64,000 nt of DNA from Plasmodium coatneyi (Eukaryota > Apicomplexa > Aconoidasida > Haemosporida > Plasmodiidae). Made by a program: the position numbers and the translations under genes. Shown piece after piece: positions 31,619 to 44,700 of this stretch (positions are counted from its first letter, which is position 1; each line of letters opens with the position of its first letter). The notes under the pieces are model-generated. The model had not been told where the DNA came from. It did not search any database and saw only the letters and a list, made by a program, of their open reading frames with translations. The stretch spans positions 310,001-374,000 of the forward strand of contig NC_033559.1 in the NCBI RefSeq assembly GCF_001680005.1, given 5' to 3'.

Positions 31619-34240
31619 TCAGAAGCGCCGGTTCTCCAGCCTCTTCTGGTTATTCTTATACGACGGGGTGTACTGGAAGTTCTTCTTCGTGAGGCGCAGA
31701 ATGGACGAGCCAAACATATATATCGACCCGAAATTCTCTAACCATACTGTTTTGTATAACGAGTGGGAACCCACCTTGGTGTTAATAACAACTTCTGTCC
31801 ACACAGACGTTTTAAAATCGTAAAAAAATAAATCGTTCTTTGGTAAAGAGGAACTCTTGCACTCTCCACCAATTACGAACATATAGTCATTAATGATGAC
31901 GCACCCATGTCGGTACCTCTTCTCTGGTATGCTTCCTTTTGCCATAATTTCAAAGCATCTATTAGACTCAATATTGTAAAGGAATAAATTGTCGCAAAAT
32001 TTGAGGTTTATTTTGTTCCTATTAAAGCTGTAGTAACTGATGCCTCCAAATATGTACAGATTATTTTTATAATACACGCAGGAATGCCCTGCTCTTTTTC
32101 CAAGCCAGGGGATTCTTCGTATCTTCACTCCGTTCGCTATAAGGTTACAGATATATTTGCACTTCTTCCCCTGCAGGCAGTCTTTACAGGGTGGGTCATT
32201 ACGCTCATGGTAGATGTTAGTGCGTGTCTGTTGGGGGCTCTCCACGGGAGTACTTTCACCGTGCATACCTGCACACTTTGCATTTTTAGCTTTTCCACCC
32301 GTGGCTTCTTCACAAGTGTCAAAAATGAGGCTGTACAAATCTGAACAAGTGTCGTCCGCCTCTTCCCCCCCCTTCTTTGGAACTTCCCTTTGGTCCCCAC
32401 TGATCGGATGCCTATCCCAAGATTCCCCCTTCGCGTGGCCAAACGAATTACTATGCCTCTCCGCAGTGGACGTAGCAACGGTAGCTATACTATCCACCGT
32501 GTCTACATTGCGGCGCAGACTGTCCTGATTTATCGCTCCTCCATCCATCTTAACCTTACTCGACTGAGTCGTGTTATCATTGCTAAACGCATCATTCGAC
32601 GTTAGTAGAAAAAAACTGTCGTTAAAACATTCTTCTGCGTTTCTGGTGTCGTTTTCAAGCGCGATTTCGTTTTGTAAACCAACGGGGGAGGCAGTATCAC
32701 CCGGTTTAAAATAAAGAATGTTGCCGTTATCGCTTCTGTTCGCGGCGGACTCATCTAAGTGGGTACGTAGAAGAGAATTGTCCTGACGTGCCTGCTCTGG
32801 GTTTGACCGCTCCTCAGGGGCACACCCATCTTCATCACTCCTATACTGGTACAACTCCATCCACCTGTTTCGGTAAAAATCGTAAACGTACAAATCGTTG
32901 TAAATAATATCGACATACTCATTGGCCCTTTTGACGGTGCTTCCTTTACCCCCGAAGAGGTAAATCAAAGAGTAGCAACTCTCGTTGACGCTGCAGATGG
33001 AGAAGAAATCTCGCGCCTTTATCAGCCTCTTCATTTTTTTAAAAGGATTTTTCTCATCATTCGGAAAAAGCTCAGAAAAATCGCACAATTCGGAAAGTTC
33101 GGAAAATTCGAAAAATTCGGAAATTCCACTGACGTACTCGTCAAGGTGGCTACGTTGGCTGTCGTCATCGTTGCTTCGACGGTGGCCATTCTGGATATGT
33201 GCACTCTCCACGGTACCGGCTTGGTCACTACACATTGTTTGCTCCACAGATGAAACGGTAGTGTTCGTCTGGTTCGGCCTGTTTGGCGCTTCCTGCAGGG
33301 AAGAGGATCCGCCGGGCTTTGCATCCCAACTGGAGGGCTGCCCCATGCGGTTCATCTCATCGTCATTGGCATGTTCCTGCTCATTCCGCTCCGTCTGATC
33401 CCCCCTCAACCCCCGCAACAGCTCCGCAAAATCAGCGAAGTTACTCTGCGCTGACTCCACCACAATGGTCCCAAAGAGGGTATTCATATTAAGCATATTG
33501 ACTTTACAAAAATTCATAAAATGACAATTACTACTAATTATAAAAATACAATTATTGAGGTAAACCACATCTGTGTAGTTCATAAAAGAAATATTGCTCA
33601 GATGATGGAAGTTTCCTTCGATAGTTTGTTCTGGTCTGTTCTTCATATAAAAATTTGTCAACTCCAAGTTGCTATTTTTATTCACAGACATTTCTTCACA
33701 TATGTTTAAAAATATGTACCACACGTTATTATATGGGGTGTACAAATATATGCATTTTTTAATTTTGTCGAAAATGTAAATGTTGTCATTGAGGACACAG
33801 ACTCCATCGCATCTGTTTTTATACACCTTCGAGTCAAACCCAATGTTGTGAACATTAAATTCGTAATTTTGGTTTTTCTTCCCCTGGTCGTCTTCCCTGC
33901 TGGCGATGTTCTTCGCTTGGTCCATCCGATCGCTCTGCGCTCTGGTCATACCCACCTCTGACCTAACCGATGACCTAACCACTGGCCCAATCATTTTCAC
34001 CACGGGAGAGCGCTCCTCCCTGCCCTTTTTCCTGTGACCCGTACTCACATTATTCCTGTCACCCTGCATCAACGTCCTCGAGGACGACTTGGACGAGCAG
34101 CTATGGTTGCTGTATCCATTACTAATATCGACAAAGTTACTTATTAAATTTTCATTCTCTATGTTGTTGTAATTGTACGCATTAATGTTTCGGTTGTATA
34201 TGCTCTTGCTCTTATTGTAAAGGTAGTTAATAATATTCAT
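31619..34240 (-). CDS. Kelch-repeat protein with split propeller
   Basis: Intronless, 873 aa from MNIINYLYNKSK. Kelch-type blades are visible in three clusters: GVCVLNDNIYIFDKIKKCIY (about 145-165), SLIYLFGGKGS with NDLYVYDFYRNRWMELYQY (about 415-450), and a C-terminal run with HSCVYYKNNLYIFGGISYYS, CDNLFLYNIESNRCFEI, YRHGCVIINDYMFVIGGE and NDLFFYDFKTSVWTEV (about 710-820). Long Asn/Ser/Asp-rich insertions separate the clusters, so the propeller is interrupted in sequence. No BTB, RING or phosphatase domain is present, so this is neither Kelch13-like nor PPKL. Kelch propellers usually bind protein partners; the partner here is unknown. Confidence 0.85.
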   Translation of the reverse strand: MNIINYLYNKSKSIYNRNINAYNYNNIENENLISNFVDISNGYSNHSCSSKSSSRTLMQGDRNNVSTGHRKKGREERSPVVKMIGPVVRSSVRSEVGMTRAQSDRMDQAKNIASREDDQGKKNQNYEFNVHNIGFDSKVYKNRCDGVCVLNDNIYIFDKIKKCIYLYTPYNNVWYIFLNICEEMSVNKNSNLELTNFYMKNRPEQTIEGNFHHLSNISFMNYTDVVYLNNCIFIISSNCHFMNFCKVNMLNMNTLFGTIVVESAQSNFADFAELLRGLRGDQTERNEQEHANDDEMNRMGQPSSWDAKPGGSSSLQEAPNRPNQTNTTVSSVEQTMCSDQAGTVESAHIQNGHRRSNDDDSQRSHLDEYVSGISEFFEFSELSELCDFSELFPNDEKNPFKKMKRLIKARDFFSICSVNESCYSLIYLFGGKGSTVKRANEYVDIIYNDLYVYDFYRNRWMELYQYRSDEDGCAPEERSNPEQARQDNSLLRTHLDESAANRSDNGNILYFKPGDTASPVGLQNEIALENDTRNAEECFNDSFFLLTSNDAFSNDNTTQSSKVKMDGGAINQDSLRRNVDTVDSIATVATSTAERHSNSFGHAKGESWDRHPISGDQREVPKKGGEEADDTCSDLYSLIFDTCEEATGGKAKNAKCAGMHGESTPVESPQQTRTNIYHERNDPPCKDCLQGKKCKYICNLIANGVKIRRIPWLGKRAGHSCVYYKNNLYIFGGISYYSFNRNKINLKFCDNLFLYNIESNRCFEIMAKGSIPEKRYRHGCVIINDYMFVIGGECKSSSLPKNDLFFYDFKTSVWTEVVINTKVGSHSLYKTVWLENFGSIYMFGSSILRLTKKNFQYTPSYKNNQKRLENRRF

Positions 34241-34839
34241 GGCTTACATCTTTCGGTCACTAAATGGAGGGTCCTCTACTGGGGGGATTTCTACTGGGGA
34301 GTTGTCTAGTGGAAGATTTTCTATTGAAACTTCTGGACAGGCTCATGCAGCGTGGGTGGGTGTGGTGCAGACCTGTTCGTCGGGGCATCATAATACATGC
34401 ACGTGAATATGTCCCCTTTCACTTTTAAGAATTTTTTTTCTTTTTTTTTTCCTTTATCAAAAATGAGCTCTTCGAGGATGTGTTTATGGCCTGCTCGGTA
34501 CAATTTATCTGTTAGGGGGATGTGTCCTTCGGGCAGCCTCTCCTATCGTAGGATCCCTCCTGCAGGACGTGTTGGTCGTTCACCTGGCGGAGGACAATTC
34601 AAATGGGAACCAACGGAACGCGGAAAATCTGCTGCGAATGTACGAGTGGGGTCTCCAAACAGCAGGGGTACCAGCAAAGATTCACCACAATAAAAAAACG
34701 GAAAACAGAATAAAGTAAAACAAAACGAAGGAAAATGACACGGAATAAACACAACGTAAGCGCTCGGTGGTCCCCGCAAAATACATTCACACCTGCCTGT
34801 TCAGGTATACACAAACTTTTAAAAACTTTTAATTTGTAC

Positions 34840-34873
<34 letters not shown>

Positions 34874-37800
34874 AAACAAAAATCTAGGAGGCCACCTAGG
34901 TCCAGCAACAAGCTGTTATTATCAGATAACGATTAGCGTTACTTCGGATTCATCAAATGCTCATTCTAATGTGTTTAGCGGCACGGTTTTATGTAGCTCC
35001 CCGCCTGTGCAATTGTCACGCATTAATTTGCTCACATGTACCCTTGCTTCTTAATCCCATTTATTCGTGAACGAAAGGGAAAAATTAAAATGGGCACGCC
35101 AAATTGGGGAGGCAATTAAAGTAGCAATTGAGGAAGCAAAATTGGGAGGCAAGTTCAGGGGGGCCACATAATGACGCATAATGAAAAGCGTTGAGGCGAC
35201 AAAACCTTGGGGCTTTAACAAAACTGGATTACCAAAACGGGGGATATACATACCGCACTAATTGTTGCACGTGCATGTAAATTAGGGGGCACAATATTTT
35301 GCCGGAATGGGGAAAATTCCCTTCCTCGTTCCGCTGCAACTCTGTATGTTCGCGCAAAAATTCAAACCGCGAAGCAGTGGAAACCCCGCAACTGCACAGG
35401 CTTCCAGTTATGAGCTTTCATCTATGAACTACAAGCCATACAACTATGAGAGTTCCCAATATTGTGTATGCTTCCCCTTTGGCAATTTTTATGCCAATAT
35501 GCCATGTGTATGCACGATGGACTGCTGTGCCTTTTACTGCACGCCGACACATATACCTGTGGCATATGCAGGTGCGGGGTGAACCCAAGATTGGTAATCA
35601 TCTCTTAAATGTTCCACCTTCGTGACGGCTAAATAAAACGAACATTTGTTGGTACACCCATTTTGGGAACAACAATTTTTTTAAGTGACCCTACAGGTTG
35701 AAACCCTCAGTTGGTCTGGCTAACTTGACCCTTTTTTTTTTCTTTTTCATCCATTTTGGCTGTTTTGACCGCATCGGTGCGATCTTTCGTAAAACATTTT
35801 TACATCGGCGAATTGGACATACCAAGAGGGGAACGCGTATAGCCCTTTTTTCTCAAATGGAAAAGGTCACAAACATGCGGATGTATATAAAGCGGTACCG
35901 CTATACAACTGTGTGTGCATGCCATGTTGACCCACCGTGCCAGACAAAGGATGCTAACCGAATGTGTCACCCTTGTTAGACTTCCTTCGTTTCTTCCCCG
36001 CCTTTTTCACCTTTCCGCGTGAGAGTTTATCAAAAGTTTGTGGCCACACCATATAGGTAAGTCAGCCAAATATGTACCACTTGGCTGAAACGCAACACAT
36101 TTTAAGGTTAACCAGGATGCTCAACTTAGTATGGATCTCGCTCCTATTCCATTCTGCTCCGAACACTTTCATATAGAAAAATCGAACCCTATGAGGTTTT
36201 ACAAAACAGCGCATTGGTATAATCAAAAGTTAGAAATAACTCCTATCGTTAATTGGGCACGTTAAAAGTACGGAGCAAAAAAAAAAAAAAAAATTCACAT
36301 AAGTTGTGCGACAAAATACAGAACAGTTTCACCGTGCGGCTATACGTAAGATAGTATATATTACATCGTACTCAAGGTAGAAGCACCCCACAGAGAATTA
36401 ATTTTTTTCCATTAGCAACATACTTAATTGTGCTCGTCGCTGGTGTTGTTGGCCAAAGAATTTTTTCTTTTTTTTTCAAATTGTTAAATAAACAATTGGG
36501 GGGAGTGGCCAAAGCGCACTCGCAAAAGTTGCACAACAGGTTTGCACCGCGCGGATTGATAGGTATAAAAATATGCATGTATACATTTTAGGGGCTTTCA
36601 CATGCGCGCATGTAGTAGTACGCACATACGTAAATATTATTTGCAGATGCCGATTGGGCAGGGGTGCTTTCATGTGCAGCAGTATGCGAGATATACACCA
36701 ACGCAGCGCTCCAGCACGACTACGAACAGCCGACTGGCTGGCCTGCATGAAATATGTACCTCAACAAAATAAATGCATTTGTACATATACTATATGCAAT
36801 TATATGTTACACCTTAAATGGCAAAAATGCCAGGTCAAAGAATTATTCTGTTAAACAACTAGCCAAATTTTTCCTCTCATATAAATTGATTTGCTTCCCC
36901 CGCTGCATGTCAAATGAAAAAAAAAAACAAAAAAAATAATATTTTCTTTTCGTCACCCTGAAGCACTACTGTAGCCAACGGCAAAAAGCCATTTTCTTCT
37001 TCGCAATCCAAATGTCAACCGCGCAAGATTGAATTGACGCGAATAAAAAAGTAAACACGCCCAAAAGAAAAAAAAAAAAAAAAACGACCGAATAGGCTTA
37101 CATATGCGCAAATAAATTAACCTCCACATGTACATATACACCAAAAACATATGCGCGCGCAAGTGCATGGCTATTCGGTTCGCCCCCACGATCTGCGTCC
37201 ATATATGCAGTCGCCCCGCTATAACAGAATAGCTGTACAGAAAAATTCTACGCAAAGAGGGATTGGCAACGGGGGGCAAATTGAAGCAAAGCAGACTAAC
37301 AGACCTCAAAGTTGGCAAACCCAACAGGCGTAAAAATTTGTCACTCCTCACGAACGTAACTACAACGAAAAGAACGTCAAACTTTCACAAAAAAAAAAAT
37401 AAAAATAAAACACAAATCGATGCAATCTGCATGAATAAATCCCTCCCCCCTCCTTTCTTTTTTTTTTAACACTTTCACATTTTGCAAAAATGCTGCGAAA
37501 AAATTAGGAAGAATTTTTTGTAATATAAAAAGTTGTTCATGAACTTAAAAATATTTTTATGCTATCCAACCTATGTGACCAATTTGAATACAAGTTTGAA
37601 AGAAAATTGTTTGTTGATTAACTCTGCATGCGTATTTCGTTTTTTAACCGTTTCGCATTACCATTATACAAATATATATATTCCCTCGCGACATTGAACA
37701 CCCCCATTCTTAGATAATACACGCCTGGAATATATATCACTTTGCGGCCAGTTGTCCACGTAGGTGTATGTACTTGTATGAATGTGTTTTTGCGTAGGCT

Positions 37801-40800
37801 TATAGTCATTCGCACGCGCATATAAACATATATACGTGTATATTTACATACAACAACTTCGCTACGACAAGCGGCTACACAGAAAAAAAAAAAAAAAAAA
37901 AAAAAAAGAACTCCGCTTTTACATTCATCTCCGTTGCTAAGTCGTAAAGTAGAAAATTTTATCATTTTTTTCTGTATTTATTCTTTTTGTTTTTTTTTTC
38001 CAAACTTTCATAACACACATAGGTGTTCTTTATTCATGTCGGCTGACCCACAATTTTACACAAAAGTATTTTATTTTTATTATTTTTTTTTTTTGTATAA
38101 TTTTTCGTACCATAGAGCAATAGCAACATTGCCAAACACACACGTACATGTTAATATGCCCGCATAGAAATATCACACGCATGTTCAAACATTGCGTACA
38201 TGACAGTGTTATATAAAAGTGTGCATGCTACACGCTTACGTGGGCCTCACCCATTGTCTGTTCCCCAAGGCATGTGTAGAAGACTGCTAACATTATAACA
38301 CGCGTAATCATGCTATCCTGCTTGGGAGCAACCAAATGGACGCCTTTTTAAGCACCTGCACGGCAGTCCATTTGTCATACACACAAGCAATTCCCTCCTT
38401 ACATACGTACATGTACGCACGTACGCGCGTGTGCTATGGTAGCAGCTGATTGGTTCGCACTTGCAGCCGGTGATTGGATGAATTGCTACATTCTAAGGGA
38501 ATAAATGCGTAAATGTTAAGCGTGTCGGTTGTTTGACGTGCTGCATTCCACTGTGCAAGCGGAGGGACGCATCTTTGTAGTTGGCAGCTATGCAACTTGT
38601 TTGCCTCCGGGTTGACGCCGTTCCCTTTGTGGATATTTTAACTTTTTTTTTTTTTCTTTTTTTTTGCCCCCGTGCCACATTGCCTGTGTTCACTGGCGTA
38701 AATGTACATGTGCTTTTTTTCACAATTATACGTACACGCCTTGGTGAGAAAACTATTTTTGTCCCTTCACCTTAAAATTGCATGCAAATGGGCCAATGGG
38801 CGCATGTGTACACGTATGTGAAGGTATCCATATATGCGCACATACATACCATAAATGTAAATGTGTTTTATATTCCTTGCGTAATTATGTAATGCTCATT
38901 CACATACGTACAAATGTTTAATTTTTTTTTTTTTTTTTTCCCTGTTGTGCCCGGCTCCGTGAAACTACATAAATTAAAATTATTTTTTTTTTTCCCCCAC
39001 CATCAAGATCACCAAGTTGAGGTAAACCAAAACAAAGAGTACGCGTACAAACAAGCGAATGTAACATACCATATACTATCCATGTGAGGCAAAGAAATAA
39101 CGTCGCTTCCTACGTCATGTTAGGAATTTTTTTTCTGCCCCTTGTAGTCATGTCATTAATCTACACTCGTTAAGCCGTCGCTTACACAGTGCAGAAGCTG
39201 CAAAGAAAACACGCTGTGCGTATTTCCCGTGCTGTACGCTTACCGCTACCTGTGCATCTTTTGGCCCCACTTGCATGTTGGGTTTTCCTACATGTACGTG
39301 GTGCACATATGTGTAACGCGAGTGCATGTGAATTTATGAAACGTATGTCATGTGTTCGTGCAGCTTTATGGCCGTGCAAATTGGCCCCGTCGTTAATTGG
39401 TCCCCACCTTTCAATTAAGTGCCCCGTTGGAGCGGACATACCATGTGTACAAATTTTTATTTTTAAGAAAGTGAATTTAGCGAGAAAAAGAAAAATTTAA
39501 ATTCGCGCAAAAGAGAAGTTTATTGTGTTACTGAATTGTGTTGAACTGAAATTAACATTAACTGCATCGAAATTAACCAAGGCATTTATTTCTGCATTTT
39601 TCACGTTTCACATGTTTTCTTGTTTCACAACTTTTACACTTTTTTGCAAGTTTTACAATTTTTACGCACTTTACATGACTTACACGTTTTGCACATTTTA
39701 CAATTTCGCCTTTTCTTCCCCTTGCCTTTCCCCCACTGTGTGACTCCTCACGCCATACCTGTGCACCTTCGTTTCCATATACTCTATCGTTCCCCCACAC
39801 CATTTTTCTTTAACGCGCCATTTTACAGCACGCTGTTTTTACCTTTTCTTCACGCAAACCTCACTTGCGACCTCTGATGAACGAGTACCAGAGGAGAAGA
39901 GGACAATAATTATATGAGATGAGGAGCTTTACCTTTACCCCCAGTAGTTACATTTGCATTTCCAACCGTTAATGATAAGCATATTCAAAATAAGGGGCGG
40001 TTGAAAAAAGAGAAAACGGCTAAAGGGTTCCTCGTTGAAAGGAAGAGAAAACGCATATACGTACACATATACATATACATACATATATATACCTGTGCCT
40101 ACATTTATGTACTTTCCTTAGGCACATGTTTGTGCGCGCTTGATTGGAACCCCAGTCTATGCATGTGCCATATGCACAAACAAATATGTTAAGCCTGCTC
40201 TTCCAATTCACGTACTCATTACGTATTCTTGAGTGTGCATAAGCCTGTGAGAGAGTGTCCCTACCACGTACACTTTTCGCAGCACATACAGACGTAGTAT
40301 ATCCGCCTACGTGCATATCGTCGTACATGCGTACATGGACGCGTACGCCATTATACTCTTGTCGCTTTTTTCGCGTACACGCAGACAGATATACTTTATA
40401 TGCATGCGTGGGTATATAAAAATACATGCATCGTGAACTTACATGAATTTAACGCGTATACTCCCAAGGGAATGAAAGCAAAAGAAAAAAAAAAAAAAAT
40501 GCGGATTTTCGCTATTACGTACGCAAAAAATATTTTTTTATTTTATTTTTAATGTGAGGGAGGGAAAATGTTTAATTCTTGAGAAGAATTAAATGTATGT
40601 ATATATGTATGTATCTATTTATGTGTTAATGTATGTAAAGTATACCATCTCGTATTCTTCTCTTAGCGTTTCGCTTTATTTTCCTTCCCCCCCGCATATT
40701 TCATTTTTCCTTTGCTCTCCCTTTTTTTGTAAATCGCCCATTTCTCACAACAGCGCATACCTTTTAAGGCGAAATTTTTAAAAGAAAATTGCCAAGCATA

Positions 40801-41717
40801 AGTTTTTTCTTTTAAGCCCATCTGCAGGGGTGCCACTGTTGCGTCCTCGAAAAAAAACGAGTGAAGAAGAGCATAGCCTGCTAGAGCCAACTCGTGGAGC
40901 CTTCATTCACGTTTATGAGATATATATGCACGTGCCTGTTTACACCAGTGCATATCAGCATAAGTCGCTACTTACCTGTACATACCAGTGCCTACCTGTA
41001 ACCATCTGGTCATAGCAGTCCATGCTTGCACGAGTGGGAGAGAAACCAAGCAGATTGATTACCCGTTGCAGACGAATGCATGACCTGTGATGTATACCTT
41101 ACACGGATTTATATACATACAGCATTGAGATCCTACAATTATGTGTAAATGCATGGCTACGTGAATGCATTCTTAGCATAAGTGTAGAAGAAAATCTATG
41201 CCATAAGAGTGCCTGCCTTTAAACCCATCTTGAAGTACATTCTCACGCGCATAACACGGGCGCGCTGACTTTTTCCCCTCAATTGCGGTACTCCATCCAC
41301 TTCCTGCATTTTTCTCCCTCGCGTTATGCGTATGCATGCGAGAGGCGCACTCCGCCTGCGTAAATAAACTGCGTACCCTGGTTACCTGCCTTAAGTGCGT
41401 ACCTTAAGGTAGCCCTCCACAACACGCACCAATACGCACGTCCACTGCACTTAGCACGCCCCCTGGTCGTAAACCCAATTAGTAGAATTCATCCCAGGAG
41501 GCAAATGCGCATGCGAAGTGCGAATGTAAATGCATACGTGCTTAACGTGCTAGCTATACATACGAATACGCGTGTTCTCCATACTTGCTTACCGTTGCAC
41601 TACGGGCACGAACAGACGTGCATTTTCGCACCAAGCGTATGTGCCCGTAAGGAGAACACGTCCCATGCACACAACCCATCCAAGGTACATCTGTACACGA
41701 ATGAATAACTACAAAAA
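34241..41717. other. 7.5-kb gene-poor region between divergent genes
   Basis: Unusually long for a malaria intergenic region. It contains a 30-A run (34842-34871), other A/T tracts, TA/GTAT microsatellites (for example 40593-40640), CATACG/GTGCA-rich stretches (40100-41700) and a degenerate TTTACAC/TTTCAC repeat at about 39600-39710. Open frames are scattered and short; the best (35307-35582, 91 codons) is not convincing. It holds the promoters of the kelch and RING/FHA genes and could host a noncoding RNA, which I cannot demonstrate. Confidence 0.5.
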
Positions 41718-44700
41718 ATGAATGAGTCGAATAACAAAGGAAGAACCCGACGACGTAGAAGTAACAACAACGGAAGCAACAGTGAGGATAGCGAAGAGAA
41801 TAACTTCATCGTGAATGACGATGGTATGTTCATCGACGATAATGAGTCGTTAGAGGATGAATGTACAACTCCAAAGGATGATGAAGATAGTGTAAACTCC
41901 AGAAGAAAGAGAACAGATAGATTAAATAAAAAGGAAAATAAAAATATGGCTAGCGAGAGAGGAGAGTCCAACAATGGTAGCGGTAGCTTGCGCCGCAGCG
42001 TCAACAATCCGCATGGGCAACAACAGGCCCACGAGCAGTACAGTAGTAGACACCCTGAAGGCAGCAATTCCAGCATACTCATAAATGGCGCTCCGTCGGA
42101 GGGCGCAATGCTGGATAGCAGCCTCCAAAATAGCAACATGCCCAATGGCACAACGCAGGGCATCACAAACAACATCAGAAACGGGCTCTTCGTTTTCAAC
42201 GGAGACAACATCCTTGGTGGCAATGACGGCACCGGGAACAGTGGTACGCTCGGCGTGAACCAAGATCCACTGGACGGCGTAGCCGCAAGTGTAGCGTTAA
42301 ATGTGGGCGCAAACGCAATCTCCAACATAGCGGCCAACGTGCACGAGTGTGAAGGAATAAAGAACGATCCCTTGAGCCACATCCACGGGGGCGAAAGGGA
42401 CAACGTGTTCGTGAACGGATCGAGCAACTACTTCGTTCAAAACGGAGTGCACGCCGAAAGTAATCACGCAGACGAAGTGAGGGATGCGTGGGATGACCCG
42501 ATGGAGGAGCAACAGCATCAGGAGGATGAAGAAGAACAACAACAAGAACAACAGTCGAACCAGTATGAAGAACTAAGCCGAGAAAATCAGGCCAACGCAC
42601 TGATGCAAGGAGTTGAGTTGAGCGAAGTCAGGGCAAGAGAAAATATTAAAAAGAAGGACGACGAAGTGGAAAGGAATATGTTGCACATGGTGGAGAACGG
42701 TCCGATAAATGACGAATTAGTAGTAGCATCAATCCTCAACCATGAGAATGAGCTCGAGTCTGAATCCCATGTTAATACATTAAGTGGTGCAGTAGGAAGA
42801 ATATCTACAGGAGATTCTTCCATCCCTGGGGTAGGAGCACAAGGGTCACCAGTAGCTCTTCCCACAGGAGGACTAACAGTCGAAAGTTTCATACAGTGTT
42901 TGAAAAGAGAACTCACCTGTCCAATATGTTTGGATTATTTCTACCTACCCGTAACGATGAACTGTGGACACACCTTTTGCCGATACTGCATAGGGCATAA
43001 CAAACTGAATGGTAAAAATTGCCCCCTCTGTAGACAAGCTTTAGGACACACAGTATGCATCAATACCATTATATCAAACTTAGTACGCATATATAATCTG
43101 AGAAGAAAATCCATTAAGGTATACAAATCTATCGAAATAGTGAACACAGTGGATGAAATATGGTGGAACGAAAATTTCATTAAACCCCAAGTTAGTGTTC
43201 CTTTATTTTTACGTATATTTCTCAACGATATGATTTCTGTGCCTGTCTTTTTTGACGACCTGACTGCCTGTATTGTCGACTTTTTCACGGTCAATAATCT
43301 GTGGTCCAAGGCCAAGTGGGTATTCAACATAAATGACTGTAAAATATTCAGTGAGCTCATCGGCTACGATAAGGACAATAAGGAAGTCACGAACGACAGG
43401 TTACATGCATGGGTGGAAAACTATATAACGCAGAACCCATCCATGTGTATTAGAAAAGATGAGAAGATTATTTTAAAAATTATTCAGGATAGAACCCATA
43501 AAATTGATAGCCAATTTTTCGATTCCTCTGCATTGCCGAATAGATTGCCGTGGGATGGAGGGAGACATGTTAAGAGCTTAATCCATATGCCCCATTCGTC
43601 CGTCTCGTTGTCTCACCTCATATTTGTAAAGGCAGAAAACAACAACCTTGGTGTAGTCGATTGTGGGTCCACTATTGGCACCATGATCAAGGTTAACAAT
43701 AACCACGTACTGAAAGAAGGGGATATTATCCATATAGGAGACCGACTTGAAGTTACCGTCTCTATTGATAAGAACACCGCAGGTATGCCTTACAAAGGAT
43801 ACGTGTGGGATAAGAAGTCTAATAAAGTGCTCGACAGACACGAGTTAAACGAGCTCATGAAGGAGAAGGGGAAGGAAGGAGCGGAAGAAGCAGCAGGAAC
43901 AGCAGGAACAGCAGGAACAGCAGGAACAGCAGGACCAGCACTTGATAAGGAGAATGAAGATGACGCTGAACAGAGAGACGAAGCGGCACCTGAATCGAGA
44001 GTCGACCCGTCTGCGGAACGTCTCCAAGAAGGAATCTCTGAACAGGCCGCAGAGCGAGGGGCCGATGCACAGGACTCCGCCAACAACATGGGCGAAGATG
44101 ACCTGCCTTCATATTGTGAAAACATTGAATCAAACTTACTAATTAAATTCGACTTTGGTACCGTAAAAGATGAAGTCACTTTAAAAACAGAGTATATCGA
44201 CCCCAAGGGAGTAGTCCTAGGAAGAGGTCCCTATGCACAGTCCAGTTATAAAAAACTGTCTGTTACAAATTCGAATGGTTATGTATCTAGGGAGCATTGC
44301 TTAATATACTATGATGGAACTAAGCCCGTTGGAGAAAGGTGGCTTTTGAGAGATACTAGTACCTTGGGAACGTTCTTAAAAATCCCTCCCTTTTCTGAAC
44401 CCGTCCCTTTACCGGTGGGTTCTATTTTTAAAGCCGGCCAATGTAAAATTGAAGTTTGTTCTCGTGACAGTGCGCAATTTTCACAACACCCTGCCAGGTC
44501 CATTTCGCTACTCAACTCGAATAACCGACCGAACATGGGCCCACCCAACCCGGACGATAATAGAAACAACGACAATGGAAATGGGAACCCGAGCAGTCAG
44601 AACAATTCTGGTGGAGGCCAAGGAAGTGGAAGTGGCGCAAGCGGCGGTGCAGGAAGTGGAAGCGGTAGTGGTGAAGGCAATGAAAGAGCAAATGGCAGAC

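Noticed and set aside
35307..35582. 91-codon frame with signal-like start and Cys-rich end
   Set aside because: Start MGKIPFLVPLQLCMFAQ is suggestive, but there is no splice support, no homologue known to me, and similar-length frames are common in this GC-balanced stretch.
39189..39500. 103-codon frame on the plus strand with an 85-codon antisense partner
   Set aside because: Overlapping open frames on both strands in mixed sequence indicate chance.
41600..42427. 275-codon antisense frame at the start of the RING/FHA gene
   Set aside because: Leu/Ser/Pro-rich shadow of an Asn/Glu-rich coding region, with no domain signal.
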